A DNA stretch of 12,520 nt from Chloroflexota bacterium (GTDB lineage Bacteria > Chloroflexota > Anaerolineae > Promineifilales > Promineifilaceae): contig QQUD01000588.1 in assembly GCA_008501785.1 (NCBI GenBank), positions 1 to 12,520 on the forward strand. Reading direction: 5' to 3'. Positions 5,537-12,520 of this stretch are shown one piece after another. The position numbers were made by a program, and so were the translations under genes. Numbering within the stretch: the first letter of the stretch is position 1; each line of letters opens with the position of its first letter. Under the pieces are notes generated by a model, which was not told the DNA's origin, made no database searches, and worked only from the letters and a program-made list of their open reading frames with translations.

Positions 5537-5965
5537 ATGACCGAACAAGAATTACCGCCCATTCGCATCACTGATGATGATATACGGGAAGCAAACCAAC
5601 TGAGCATGCATTGTCCCATGTGTGCCAATCCCGTTGAAAATTACGTCACCGACCCGGATATTACACCGGTGGTGTGTACGCAATGTGGTACGCTGTACCA
5701 TAAAGTGTGCTGGGAACAAAACGGGGGGAAATGTGCAGTATTGGGCTGCGGCAATGAAAAATATCGCATACATGGGCAAGATACTCGTCCAACGTTAACG
5801 ATTAGCTACAAAGATATTCCACGAGTCCCACCAAATGGCAGCAGTCCCAGCCGCCGCACCCAGCAGCTTAAAAACGAGCAGCGCCGTCAAGTTGAACAGT
5901 TGCGCCGCCCCAGTCTGCTGCGCCGCCTTTTCCAATGGTTATTAGACCAAATTAAAATTGGATAG
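5537..5965 (+). CDS. Prok-RING zinc-binding protein, candidate E3 ligase
   Basis: This 142-residue protein has eight ordered zinc ligands: C26-x2-C29, C47-x2-C50, H55-x2-C58 and C66-x4-C71. The stretch CGTLYHKVCWEQNGGKC matches bacterial Prok-RING treble-clef domains, whose hallmark is C-G-T-x-Y-H-x-x-C-W-E. Next to E1, E2 and Ubl genes, the simplest role is an E3-like adaptor that brings charged E2 to substrates. Few members of this family have been tested, so E3 activity is inference. After a proline-rich spacer (residues 95-104) the C-terminus is strongly basic and amphipathic (RRPSLLRRLFQWLLDQIK, 123-140), which suggests binding to the membrane surface or to nucleic acid. It is the last gene before a terminator. 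Confidence 0.88.
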   Translation: MTEQELPPIRITDDDIREANQLSMHCPMCANPVENYVTDPDITPVVCTQCGTLYHKVCWEQNGGKCAVLGCGNEKYRIHGQDTRPTLTISYKDIPRVPPNGSSPSRRTQQLKNEQRRQVEQLRRPSLLRRLFQWLLDQIKIG

Positions 5966-5998
5966 CGTGTTGGAATTTTTTTTGAGTTTGATAATGGT

Positions 5999-6039
5999 AC
6001 GCCTCACCAACCCAAATGTTGGCTAAGGCGTTTTCTTTT
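5999..6039 (+). terminator. Rho-independent terminator of the Ubl cassette
   Basis: ACGCCT (5999-6004) pairs with AGGCGT (6026-6031) and CCAAC with GTTGG inside it, followed by TTTTCTTTT (6031-6039). It lies 34 bases after the RING stop. The minus-strand gene that converges on it ends at 6058, and the opposite side of the hairpin has no U-run in minus-strand RNA, so it serves the + strand. It marks the 3' end of the cassette. Confidence 0.8.
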
Positions 6040-6057
6040 AGAACGAATACGGAATCG

Positions 6058-6897
6058 TTAATACGCTACTTCACAATTTTCTAGAAACCATTTTGCAGTG
6101 GAATGATCACCTGAAACGGCCGTTTTCCCCGCAGCCTCATCCACCGAAATCCGTCCAGAAGACCGTAAATTAAAATCGAACACATCGATTTCTAGAATGG
6201 CGTCGGGGGTTGCATTTCGACCAAACTGGTATTCGCCACCCGCGTCACCAATCAAACGCAGCACGATTGTGCGGTTTGATAACGACTTACGCAGCTTTTT
6301 GGCAATATCTCGCAGGACAAGGGCGACAATACGGCCGTCATGTTCCGCCGTTGTGATCATTTCCCTACTTGTTGCAGCACAAATATCGTACCGGTGCATC
6401 CATTGATCTCTCGGGTAGATCGTATCCATTAAATATTCGAATGAAGTAAATCCCAACGATCCCATGGGCAAATGGATTTTTCGCACAATCCAGGGTAGAT
6501 TTTTTCGATTGTTGACTGCAATTTGTCCCTTTTGCCGGAATTCGGCAACGAGTTCTGATAAGCTGTAAACTTCCCGTTCTTCAACTTGCAGCTTATTCGT
6601 GGCGTCTGTTGGATCTGCAAACTCCTTTGCGTAAGGATTGTCAATATTTTGGTGCTTGAACGCTGCAAAACTGCTGGAGCCAGCAACAGAACCAGCCAAA
6701 TGCGCCACCATCTCGCGCACTCGCCATTCAGTACAATAAGTGGGCTGATCCCAGTCGTTACCGGATAACGTTTCTATCAGCGCCAACACTCTCTCATACT
6801 CATTTTGCGCCAGTTTTCCTGCTTCAGCATGTGATAATTTGGGAATATCCAATACGATTTGTCGCGTCACTTCATTTACACCAATTGAAAGAGTCAT
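6058..6897 (-). CDS. DinB/MDMPI-type protein (maleylpyruvate isomerase-like, SCP2-like C-terminus)
   Basis: This 279-residue protein fits the MDMPI N-terminal / DinB four-helix family. The N-terminal half has the usual D-W-x-x-P-T-x-C-x-x-W-x-V-R-x-x-x-A-H-L-A-G run (49-69), and a second motif R-D-x-W-x-H-R-Y-D (163-171). H65, D164 and H168 are candidate metal ligands, like the triad of mycothiol-dependent maleylpyruvate isomerase. The C-terminal third (about 195-279), with G-R-I-S-V and V-S-G-D, looks like the SCP2-type lid domain of that family. Substrate and thiol cofactor are unknown. ATG at 6897 is chosen because GGAGGT stands 7 bases before it; an upstream extension to 6993 is unlikely. 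It follows the TetR gene and may be under its control. Confidence 0.82.
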   Translation of the reverse strand: MTLSIGVNEVTRQIVLDIPKLSHAEAGKLAQNEYERVLALIETLSGNDWDQPTYCTEWRVREMVAHLAGSVAGSSSFAAFKHQNIDNPYAKEFADPTDATNKLQVEEREVYSLSELVAEFRQKGQIAVNNRKNLPWIVRKIHLPMGSLGFTSFEYLMDTIYPRDQWMHRYDICAATSREMITTAEHDGRIVALVLRDIAKKLRKSLSNRTIVLRLIGDAGGEYQFGRNATPDAILEIDVFDFNLRSSGRISVDEAAGKTAVSGDHSTAKWFLENCEVAY

Positions 6898-7034
6898 TTC
6901 TGTTACCTCCACACTATTATTTGAGACAGGTGACGGAAGAAAATGGTGGCCGGCCAGGATACAATCTCTGATCTCCAGTCCCTTGATCAACATATGAAAT
7001 TGTCGGTTTTGTGATGATAATATTGAGTGAAAAA

Positions 7035-7652
7035 TTATTTCTGCCAGGCGGCTAAGAATAGATCAACTGCCTGATTGATGAGTTTACCGAAACGGCCGTT
7101 TCCCACAGCCAAATCAGGATTATTCGCCAAATGCAGCTCTGTTAGCCCATGCTGCATCGCAATGAATAAATCGCGGGCTTCTGCAAAAGGAAAATCAGTG
7201 GACAATTCACCGCTTTCGAAAATATGGGCAAATTGCTCTTTACTTTTCTCTAGAAGCCCCAGGCTAACGGCCATACTTTCTTCTGAGGGAACAAACTGTG
7301 GAACGGGGCGTTGGAACATGAGTTGATATAGTTCCGGGTTCTCCTGGGCAAAGCGCATGTAGGTTTCTAAGGAGCTTATTACATTTTTGCGGAGTGGGCC
7401 GTTTTGAAACGGGCGTTCGTCCATACAACGCTCAAATTCTAAAAATCCGCGCCGAAACAGCGCATCATAAATCGCATTTTTACTATCAAAATAAGTGTAT
7501 AAAGAAGGCGTACGGATTCCCAGACGTTTGGCAATAACGCCCAAACTAAGCGCAGCCACCCCATTTTTTTTCATTTCCTCACGCGCAATGCTGAGAATAT
7601 TTTCAATTGTTTCTTGCCGAACTATTTGTCGTCTGGTTAATGGTTTATCCAT
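7035..7652 (-). CDS. TetR/AcrR family transcriptional regulator
   Basis: This 205-residue protein is of normal length for the family. Residues about 15-60 hold the helix-turn-helix, ending in GIRTPSLYTYFDSKNAIYDAL, the best-conserved TetR segment. The C-terminal ligand domain (about 85-205) is helical and divergent, of the type found with WHG-like TetR regulators. ATG 7652 is used; a TTG directly before it is also possible. The operator described next overlaps its promoter, so it most likely represses itself and perhaps the MDMPI-type gene 137 bases downstream. The inducer cannot be told from the sequence. Confidence 0.9.
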   Translation of the reverse strand: MDKPLTRRQIVRQETIENILSIAREEMKKNGVAALSLGVIAKRLGIRTPSLYTYFDSKNAIYDALFRRGFLEFERCMDERPFQNGPLRKNVISSLETYMRFAQENPELYQLMFQRPVPQFVPSEESMAVSLGLLEKSKEQFAHIFESGELSTDFPFAEARDLFIAMQHGLTELHLANNPDLAVGNGRFGKLINQAVDLFLAAWQK

Positions 7653-7658
7653 CAAACA

Positions 7659-7710
7659 CCTAATACCATTAGTTTTACCTAATGGTATTAGGAAAGATTC
7701 AATTTGTCAA
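7659..7710 (-). promoter_or_regulatory. Palindromic operator over the TetR promoter
   Basis: CCTAATACCATTAG (7659-7672) and its exact inverse (7679-7692) are separated by 6 bases, a perfect 14-bp dyad. On the minus strand a consensus -35 TTGACA (7710-7705) is followed, after 17 bases, by TACCAT (7687-7682) as a weak -10 lying inside one operator arm. The start site would fall within the dyad, so a bound repressor would block RNA polymerase. The neighbouring regulator is the obvious binder. Confidence 0.8.
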
Positions 7711-7725
7711 CCCCAAAAATGAAAA

Positions 7726-8544
7726 TCAAAAATAAATAGTCTGCCCCAAAATAAACGCATAAACGAAGACGGCAACGCCTGCAATGGCAATCAACTGCCA
7801 ACTGCGGTGGATTTCTAGCGGTTTTTTCTCAACCTTGACAAAGGTTTTGGCACGAAACCATTGCATCATCCACACCAGCGGGGACATGCCACCTGCCACA
7901 GCCAGCAAGCCAGCAATAACTGGCAAGCTCGCAAATCCGTAAGGGTTAAACAAACCCGCTAACAAAACAACCATAAATGCTGTGAAATAGGAGATTAGAC
8001 CAAGTTTATTTGCCCGTCCAATTTGTTCATCTAGCTCACCACCAATCATTTTGCCGAGTTCACGTAATGCCAACCAAACAAAAAACATAAACATCACCGT
8101 GCCAAAAATCGTCATCAAAACACGCCATAACCAGGCAGGTTCCCAACCATCAATGACTTCCGCCAAATCACCAACATTTGCAATACCAGAAAACATAAAA
8201 TAACCAGACCCGTTTAACCAATTCATCAGCATAAAAAGCCACAGAAAAAAGCGAGTCGATGAACTCATTTCACGAGGACTGCTCACAAAACGCCAAATCA
8301 ACAGACCAAATAAAATGTTAAAAATAGCTGCTGAACCAGCGACAAACTTATCTTGCAAGACAGTTTGAGAGCCACAAAGCACATGCAAAGCAGAATATTC
8401 TTGCAAATCCCCGCCCCCCAACAAACAGGTTAGTGCATGAGTGCCTTCATGAATTGCCACATTAAGACTAATCGCAATCGCAGCAATTGCCACGACAGTT
8501 ATCCAATCAACAACGGGCTTGCGGGTTGAAACAGTTTTTGTCAT
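7726..8544 (-). CDS. Polytopic membrane HExxH protein, M50-like metalloprotease candidate
   Basis: This 272-residue protein has about six hydrophobic spans. H32-E33-x-x-H36 (AIHEGTHAL) lies in the first span, and N-V-G-D126 lies later near another membrane segment; the pair resembles the zinc site of M50 / site-2 protease-like proteins, with D126 as a candidate third ligand. Members of this broad group include true intramembrane proteases and enzymes with other roles, so a protease call is tentative. GAAGGA stands 8 bases before ATG 8544. It ends 73 bases before the TetR start, with the TetR operator in between. Confidence 0.72.
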   Translation of the reverse strand: MTKTVSTRKPVVDWITVVAIAAIAISLNVAIHEGTHALTCLLGGGDLQEYSALHVLCGSQTVLQDKFVAGSAAIFNILFGLLIWRFVSSPREMSSSTRFFLWLFMLMNWLNGSGYFMFSGIANVGDLAEVIDGWEPAWLWRVLMTIFGTVMFMFFVWLALRELGKMIGGELDEQIGRANKLGLISYFTAFMVVLLAGLFNPYGFASLPVIAGLLAVAGGMSPLVWMMQWFRAKTFVKVEKKPLEIHRSWQLIAIAGVAVFVYAFILGQTIYF

Positions 8545-8796
8545 TTTTCACGTCCTTCAATTTTTTTTGATGTGAATAAATTGGGCAAACAGCAAGCAAG
8601 CACAACACACAGTCTGCCTGCAACCAAAACGCATACCAATAATGGCTAAAAAAAATACTATTCAATTGGTGTCGGTATTAATCGGAGCCTTTACGTACCA
8701 GTACACAGCTATTGAGCACAACATCAAACCCGACATAACCAAGAGTAATCTTATTATAGTCAGGAAGTTGTGGTTAACAAAACTATTTGGCCGTAC

Positions 8797-8829
8797 AGAA
8801 TGGTCCAATCTTTGAGATTGGACCATTCT
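8797..8829 (-). terminator. Perfect 15-bp hairpin after the MFS gene (terminator-like)
   Basis: AGAATGGTCCAATCT (8797-8811) and its exact inverse (8815-8829) flank a TTG loop, eight bases after the MFS stop on the minus strand. The RNA after it lacks a clean U-run on either strand, so it may be a 3' stabilising hairpin or only a partial terminator. The rest of 8545-8796 holds no gene I can support. Confidence 0.6.
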
Positions 8830-8837
8830 ACCGTCGC

Positions 8838-10184
8838 TCACACCTCTAATTCTTGCGCTCTTTGTGCCATCAACGCACGCAATTTGGCAGAATCGCGGGG
8901 GTAAGTGAAGTAAAACAGTGTGAAAATCGAAGCACATATTATCCAGGGAAACGGAATCGTCCACACCAAGGCATTTGTAAGACCGATACTATCAGCCAAT
9001 GAACCGGCCAAAAAGGCTGCCAGTGCCGTGAATCCGTTTTCGATAAACGTCACGATTGAAAATGCTGACGCTCGTAGTTCTGGAGGCGTAACACCTTGCA
9101 TCATCGGTTCTTTTGAGCCTTTTCCCGGCCAACTGATGAACAAGGCAGTGACAAAGCTTAATATGGAGATGCTTGTTAATGACCATTCGGCCGTTTGCGT
9201 GAACAAAATATAGGTGAGCGGGATACCAGTTATGATCGAGATTTGGCCGATGGCGGTACGGCCGTATTTCGCATTCCTCTTTTCTGCCCAATCTCCCAAA
9301 AATCCACCAACCACATTACTTATCGCCGTCCCAATCACAATCCCCGCAAACGCAATCGTCGCCTGCTGCTCAACAAAACCACGTTCATTCACCAACCAGG
9401 TGATCATGTACAGTCCCAAGACAACCCAGGGCATTGCACCTGCCAACCCTTGGGCAATGGCTACCCAAATTGTGGGAATTCTGAGTACTTTAGGCATGTC
9501 AGACAACTTAACGCTATATTTTTCGGCGCTTGCTTCTGTAATCTTACCCGCCAACTCCGGCTCAGATGCCCCACGAACTGGTTCTTCCACCAGCCACCAA
9601 ATGATTGCGCCCGACAAGATACTAAACGCCCCCAGGCCAAAAAAACCGTAGCGCCACATTTCTTCACTGGCAACCATACCCAGGCCGACTGTGCCAACCA
9701 CGATGCCCAACACCCCAATGCCACCTAATATCCCTAACGCTTGACCACGTTTTTCTGGTGGATAGGTGTCCGAAATGAGAGAAAAAGTTGCTGGCAACAA
9801 ACAGCCAAGACCAATGCCAGAAATTGCCCTCAGAATCAATAGCTGCTCGTACCCTTGGGTAAAACCAATAAGTGCCGTCCAGATGCCCCACAAACCAGTA
9901 CCAAACACAATCACGTTTTTGCGAGAATATTTATCTGCCACGTAGCCCCAGAAAGGAGCAGTTACTGATTGCAAAATGTTGCGAATGGTGCCAATAATGC
10001 CAAGCTGGGTATACGACAACCCCCACATTGCCTGCAATGTAGGAAAGAGCACGGACATTGCCTGCCCTTCTCCTTGGTCGATAAAGTAACCAAAGGCCAG
10101 CGCAAACATTGTGCGCAAACGTCCTTTTGGGGGTGGGCTTTCAGAAATATCAACATCTTGGGGAATTGTGGCTAGATTTGACAA
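8838..10184 (-). CDS. Major facilitator superfamily transporter
   Basis: This 448-residue protein has about 12 hydrophobic spans and is of usual MFS length. The loop 2-3 signature (motif A) is present as GYVADKYSRK (80-89) and recurs in the second half as GFLGDWAEKR (294-303), as expected for two related six-helix bundles. R119 in LILRAISGIGLG fits the motif B arginine of proton-coupled members. The central loop is about residues 202-235. The start is TTG 10184, with AGGAG 7 bases before it; no ATG fits better. It follows the GH31 gene by 107 bases on the same strand, so it could carry a sugar or the GH31 product, but the substrate cannot be named. Confidence 0.92.
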   Translation of the reverse strand: MSNLATIPQDVDISESPPPKGRLRTMFALAFGYFIDQGEGQAMSVLFPTLQAMWGLSYTQLGIIGTIRNILQSVTAPFWGYVADKYSRKNVIVFGTGLWGIWTALIGFTQGYEQLLILRAISGIGLGCLLPATFSLISDTYPPEKRGQALGILGGIGVLGIVVGTVGLGMVASEEMWRYGFFGLGAFSILSGAIIWWLVEEPVRGASEPELAGKITEASAEKYSVKLSDMPKVLRIPTIWVAIAQGLAGAMPWVVLGLYMITWLVNERGFVEQQATIAFAGIVIGTAISNVVGGFLGDWAEKRNAKYGRTAIGQISIITGIPLTYILFTQTAEWSLTSISILSFVTALFISWPGKGSKEPMMQGVTPPELRASAFSIVTFIENGFTALAAFLAGSLADSIGLTNALVWTIPFPWIICASIFTLFYFTYPRDSAKLRALMAQRAQELEV

Positions 10185-10208
10185 CTTTTTTCTCCTGATT
10201 GAATCACG

Positions 10209-10275
10209 AATTGGACGAATATACGAATCAGATGAATGTGTTTATTATTCGTTAAATTCGTCGATTCGTCCAATT
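10209..10275. repeat. Inverted repeat with CGAAT-type units between GH31 and MFS genes
   Basis: AATTGGACGAAT (10209-10220) is exactly inverted at 10264-10275. Both arms continue inward as near copies of ACGAAT and ATTCGT. The build matches the cassette junction hairpins although the sequence differs. It sits 13 bases upstream of the MFS Shine-Dalgarno. Confidence 0.7.
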
Positions 10276-10291
10276 AAATTTATTAGGCAGT

Positions 10292-12520
10292 TTAGTCCAA
10301 ATTAATTGTTAAATAATCGTTGTACTGCACTTTTAGCTGCCATTTGCCAGTCCGATATAGACTTTGTGGTGTAACTTGCAAGACATCAACTAATTGAAGC
10401 AGTAAATTCATATCGCCACTAATAGACAATTTTCCACTAAGAAAAAGTTCTTCAGGTGCCAAGTCGCCGTTGATTAGATCGAGCCAATCAGCTTTTTGGG
10501 ACGTAATTGTCACACTGGGCTGTAGGTGAGCACTATTTGTGATTGTGGCTTGTCCATTATCAAAAATCAGATGTGCAGTTTCATCATCTATTTCAAATTG
10601 CACGATTGCATTCAACCCAGCTATCAATGCTGGGTTAATGCGCTCTGGCACAGATGCTAACCATCCACCCACCGAGATTCGTCCGGCTGATGTCTGGTTC
10701 CCCTTGTGATAGGTAATGGACTCATCCCCAAACTCAAAAACCCCAAACTTGGGTAAAGGCCCTTGCTGAAACTTCGTCCGTTGCAGTAGATTGTCTACAT
10801 AGCCGTGCCATCGATAGGTCACATTTTCAGTTTCATGATTATTCCACATCAAAATCATCTCATTTTCTGAGCTGCGCGTTGATGTGCGGAGAAAACCGGC
10901 CTCAAAGATGATTTCGGACAATGTTCGCAGTTGACTTTCGGTTAACAGCAATCCATATTCTTGTAACAGTGACGGGTGTTCGACAATAGCGGGAAGCTGT
11001 TTGAACAGGCGATCTTTGACCCAAGTGTCCATGCGAAAAGCTTGCACACATTTTTGACACGCATTCAATTTGGATAAAGATTGGCCTTGAGAATTCTTAT
11101 CACTTGTTAGGATTGTGATGGTAATTGAATCAGTGGGTTTAACATCATTAACTGTTATCTGCAAAGTTGATGTCGTTTCATCATAATCGGTTAGCAGCCC
11201 AAGCACTATGTCATTTTGGCGCACAGTTACCGACTCTGAAGTGACGTTATGAAAGTGCATTATCCATGATCTTTTTTCGGGAAGATGTGAGAGTTGTCCT
11301 TGAGCGGGTCCAATTGCGAGCGTCCATGAGCGTTGTGACCATTGTTGTTGAATTGGTGTGAGGCTGTGTGCATTGAGGTCATCGTCTTCGTACAGGTCGA
11401 ATGTGTTATCTGCGCCAGGGAAGACGTGAATTTCAAGGTGTTCGGGGTTGACGGTACCATTCTCATTTGCATTTGCCGCCAGTGGCACAATGGCACCTGC
11501 TTTGGCGAAGATGGGGATGTCGGATAAACGGCCGTTTACCACCTGAAACCCATCACCCGCATGTCGTAATCCATCAAAAAAGCCAAACCAATCACCCTTA
11601 GGCAGCCACACTACCTGACGGCTTAGGCGCGTATCTGGATCGGCTGGGCTGATAAACGGCGCAGCAACCAATTCTGATCCGAACCAATACTGGTCTGGGC
11701 AATGATAGGCTGGTTCATCGTGTGGGTTTTCCACATACATGGCACGAATGAGCGGCACATGCGCGGTGTGATTGCGCCAGGCCATTGTGTACAGATAGGG
11801 AATGAACGCATGACGCAGCCGCATTGCGTGAGAGACCAGCTGGTCCGTTTCTGCGTCATATCCCCACGGTCGTCGTTCGTGAAATGCCACATTAGTGCAG
11901 TGCAGGCGCAAAATTGGGCTAAACACGCCATACTGTACCCAGCGCACGTACAGCTCTGGCTCTTCGATGCCGCCCATGTGTCCACCAATGTCGTGACTCC
12001 ACCAACCATAGTTGACGTTGGCAGCGGTGGCGGTGAAGTAGGGCTGAAAGGCAAGCGATTCCCAAGACACTACGGTATCGCCAGAGAAACCAATGGGATA
12101 TCGATGGTTGCCTAAACCACCCCAACGCGAGAAGATAAACGGCCGTTTCTCCCCCCCGCGCCCTAAATCATAAAAATGTAAATGATTCAACCACCACAAC
12201 GGGTCCAACCCTACCAGCCCCGATGCTGTGCCCTGCTGCCAATCCATCCACCAAAAATCGACACCATCCACCTCTTGTGGATGGTGCAGCAATTCAAAAT
12301 ACGCTTTTGTAAAATGTGGATCGGCAATCGAAAATGGGATGGGCACTTTGGTTTCTGGATCAATGTCCATATGTTTTGCCATCGCTGCATACGGCTCCTC
12401 ATGGTCGTGAATGCCTTCTGCAGGATGCAAATTGAGCGCGGGTTTTAGATTGCGCTGGTGTAGTTTAGCAATAAATGCTTTGGGATCAGGGAACAGGTCA
12501 CGATTCCAGGTGTAGCCCGT
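10292..12520 (-). CDS. GH31 glycosidase fused to a C-terminal SCP2-like domain (N-terminus cut by window edge)
   Basis: The frame is open to base 12520, so the N-terminal part is missing and 742 residues are visible (numbered from the edge). Residues 1-475 are the GH31 barrel and following beta domains: FWWMDWQQG holds the likely nucleophile D93, and F-S-G-D148-T the acid/base. The family hydrolyses alpha-glucosides or alpha-xylosides. FPGADNTFDLYEDDD (about 367-381) is the usual C-terminal beta signature. About 150 unassigned residues follow, including a CQKC pair. Residues about 630-720 look like an SCP2 sterol-carrier domain: a V-Q-F-E-I strand, D-N-G, an S-V-T-I-T-S strand, D-W-L-D-L-I-N-G, then GKLSISGD. 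The frame runs unbroken through both parts. There is no visible signal peptide, but the start is outside the window. Confidence 0.88.
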   Translation of the reverse strand, partial: TGYTWNRDLFPDPKAFIAKLHQRNLKPALNLHPAEGIHDHEEPYAAMAKHMDIDPETKVPIPFSIADPHFTKAYFELLHHPQEVDGVDFWWMDWQQGTASGLVGLDPLWWLNHLHFYDLGRGGEKRPFIFSRWGGLGNHRYPIGFSGDTVVSWESLAFQPYFTATAANVNYGWWSHDIGGHMGGIEEPELYVRWVQYGVFSPILRLHCTNVAFHERRPWGYDAETDQLVSHAMRLRHAFIPYLYTMAWRNHTAHVPLIRAMYVENPHDEPAYHCPDQYWFGSELVAAPFISPADPDTRLSRQVVWLPKGDWFGFFDGLRHAGDGFQVVNGRLSDIPIFAKAGAIVPLAANANENGTVNPEHLEIHVFPGADNTFDLYEDDDLNAHSLTPIQQQWSQRSWTLAIGPAQGQLSHLPEKRSWIMHFHNVTSESVTVRQNDIVLGLLTDYDETTSTLQITVNDVKPTDSITITILTSDKNSQGQSLSKLNACQKCVQAFRMDTWVKDRLFKQLPAIVEHPSLLQEYGLLLTESQLRTLSEIIFEAGFLRTSTRSSENEMILMWNNHETENVTYRWHGYVDNLLQRTKFQQGPLPKFGVFEFGDESITYHKGNQTSAGRISVGGWLASVPERINPALIAGLNAIVQFEIDDETAHLIFDNGQATITNSAHLQPSVTITSQKADWLDLINGDLAPEELFLSGKLSISGDMNLLLQLVDVLQVTPQSLYRTGKWQLKVQYNDYLTINLD

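Larger units (their letters stand above)
2904..12146. repeat. Highly iterated palindromic octamer ACGGCCGT, 12 copies
   Basis: Exact copies start at 2904, 2976, 4296, 4625, 5040, 5174, 6116, 6331, 7092, 9258, 11528 and 12139. About 0.2 would be expected by chance in this length. Five extend to AAACGGCCGTTT (4625, 6116, 7092, 11528 and 12139). All lie in coding sequence. Two single-base variants, TCGGCCGT, are at 4024 and 9187. The span given only brackets the first and last copy. Confidence 0.85.

Noticed and set aside
631..5965. CBASS or Bil anti-phage operon
   Set aside because: No cGAS/DncV-type nucleotidyltransferase or effector is visible, and the RING-type gene and second JAMM do not fit the four-gene Bil layout. 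A defence role is still possible.
6898..6993. N-terminal extension of the MDMPI-type protein
   Set aside because: A strong GGAGGT ribosome site sits inside the extension, 7 bases before ATG 6897, and the family match begins after that.
8662..8964. 100-codon minus-strand frame ending in a hydrophobic helix after the MFS gene
   Set aside because: It overlaps the MFS 3' end out of frame and runs through the 15-bp hairpin; no ribosome site. Only the last 30 residues look like a membrane span, too little to call a gene.
9195..9728. 177-codon plus-strand frame inside the MFS gene
   Set aside because: Shadow of a well-supported transporter; composition does not look like a protein.

Overview
The window reads as a bacterial chromosome segment, most likely from Chloroflexota (inference). 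The hints are a cytoplasmic enzyme tethered to an extracytoplasmic Ig-like domain of a style common in that phylum, frequent TTG starts and SD-poor starts, intergenic hairpins built of short tandem repeats, and a bacterial ubiquitin-like gene set with a RING-type zinc protein. No rRNA, tRNA, CRISPR array, transposase or phage gene is visible. Base composition is balanced.

The left half (1-5965, + strand) is one gene row. It begins with the 3' end of a HEAT-repeat gene and a small membrane-anchored zinc-ribbon protein. Then comes a complete ubiquitin-like conjugation cassette: E1 (631-1803), a ubiquitin-like protein ending in a bare C-terminal glycine (1950-2216), E2 (2355-2888), two JAMM/JAB isopeptidases (2863-4098 and 4178-5398) and a Prok-RING zinc protein as candidate E3 (5537-5965). 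A rho-independent terminator (5999-6039) closes the row. The expected chain is: E1 adenylates the Ubl glycine and takes it onto a cysteine, E2 receives it on Cys99, the RING protein may guide transfer to targets, and the JAMM enzymes remove it. One JAMM is anchored in the membrane and carries an outside domain. The other has a new-looking N-terminal domain and a long acidic linker. This cassette is the most interesting part of the window.

The right half (6058-12520) is on the minus strand and converges on the cassette. In transcription order it holds a GH31 glycosidase cut by the right edge and fused to a C-terminal SCP2-like domain, an MFS transporter, a membrane HExxH (M50-like) protein, a TetR regulator with a perfect 14-bp palindromic operator over its own promoter, and a DinB/MDMPI-type protein.

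Two genome-style signals cross the window. Nearly every junction in the cassette, and one outside it, carries a hairpin or tandem array of 6-, 7- or 8-base units, different in sequence each time but alike in build. The palindromic octamer ACGGCCGT occurs 12 times, always inside genes, in all three reading phases, in both halves. This suggests that the cassette is a long-term resident of this genome.
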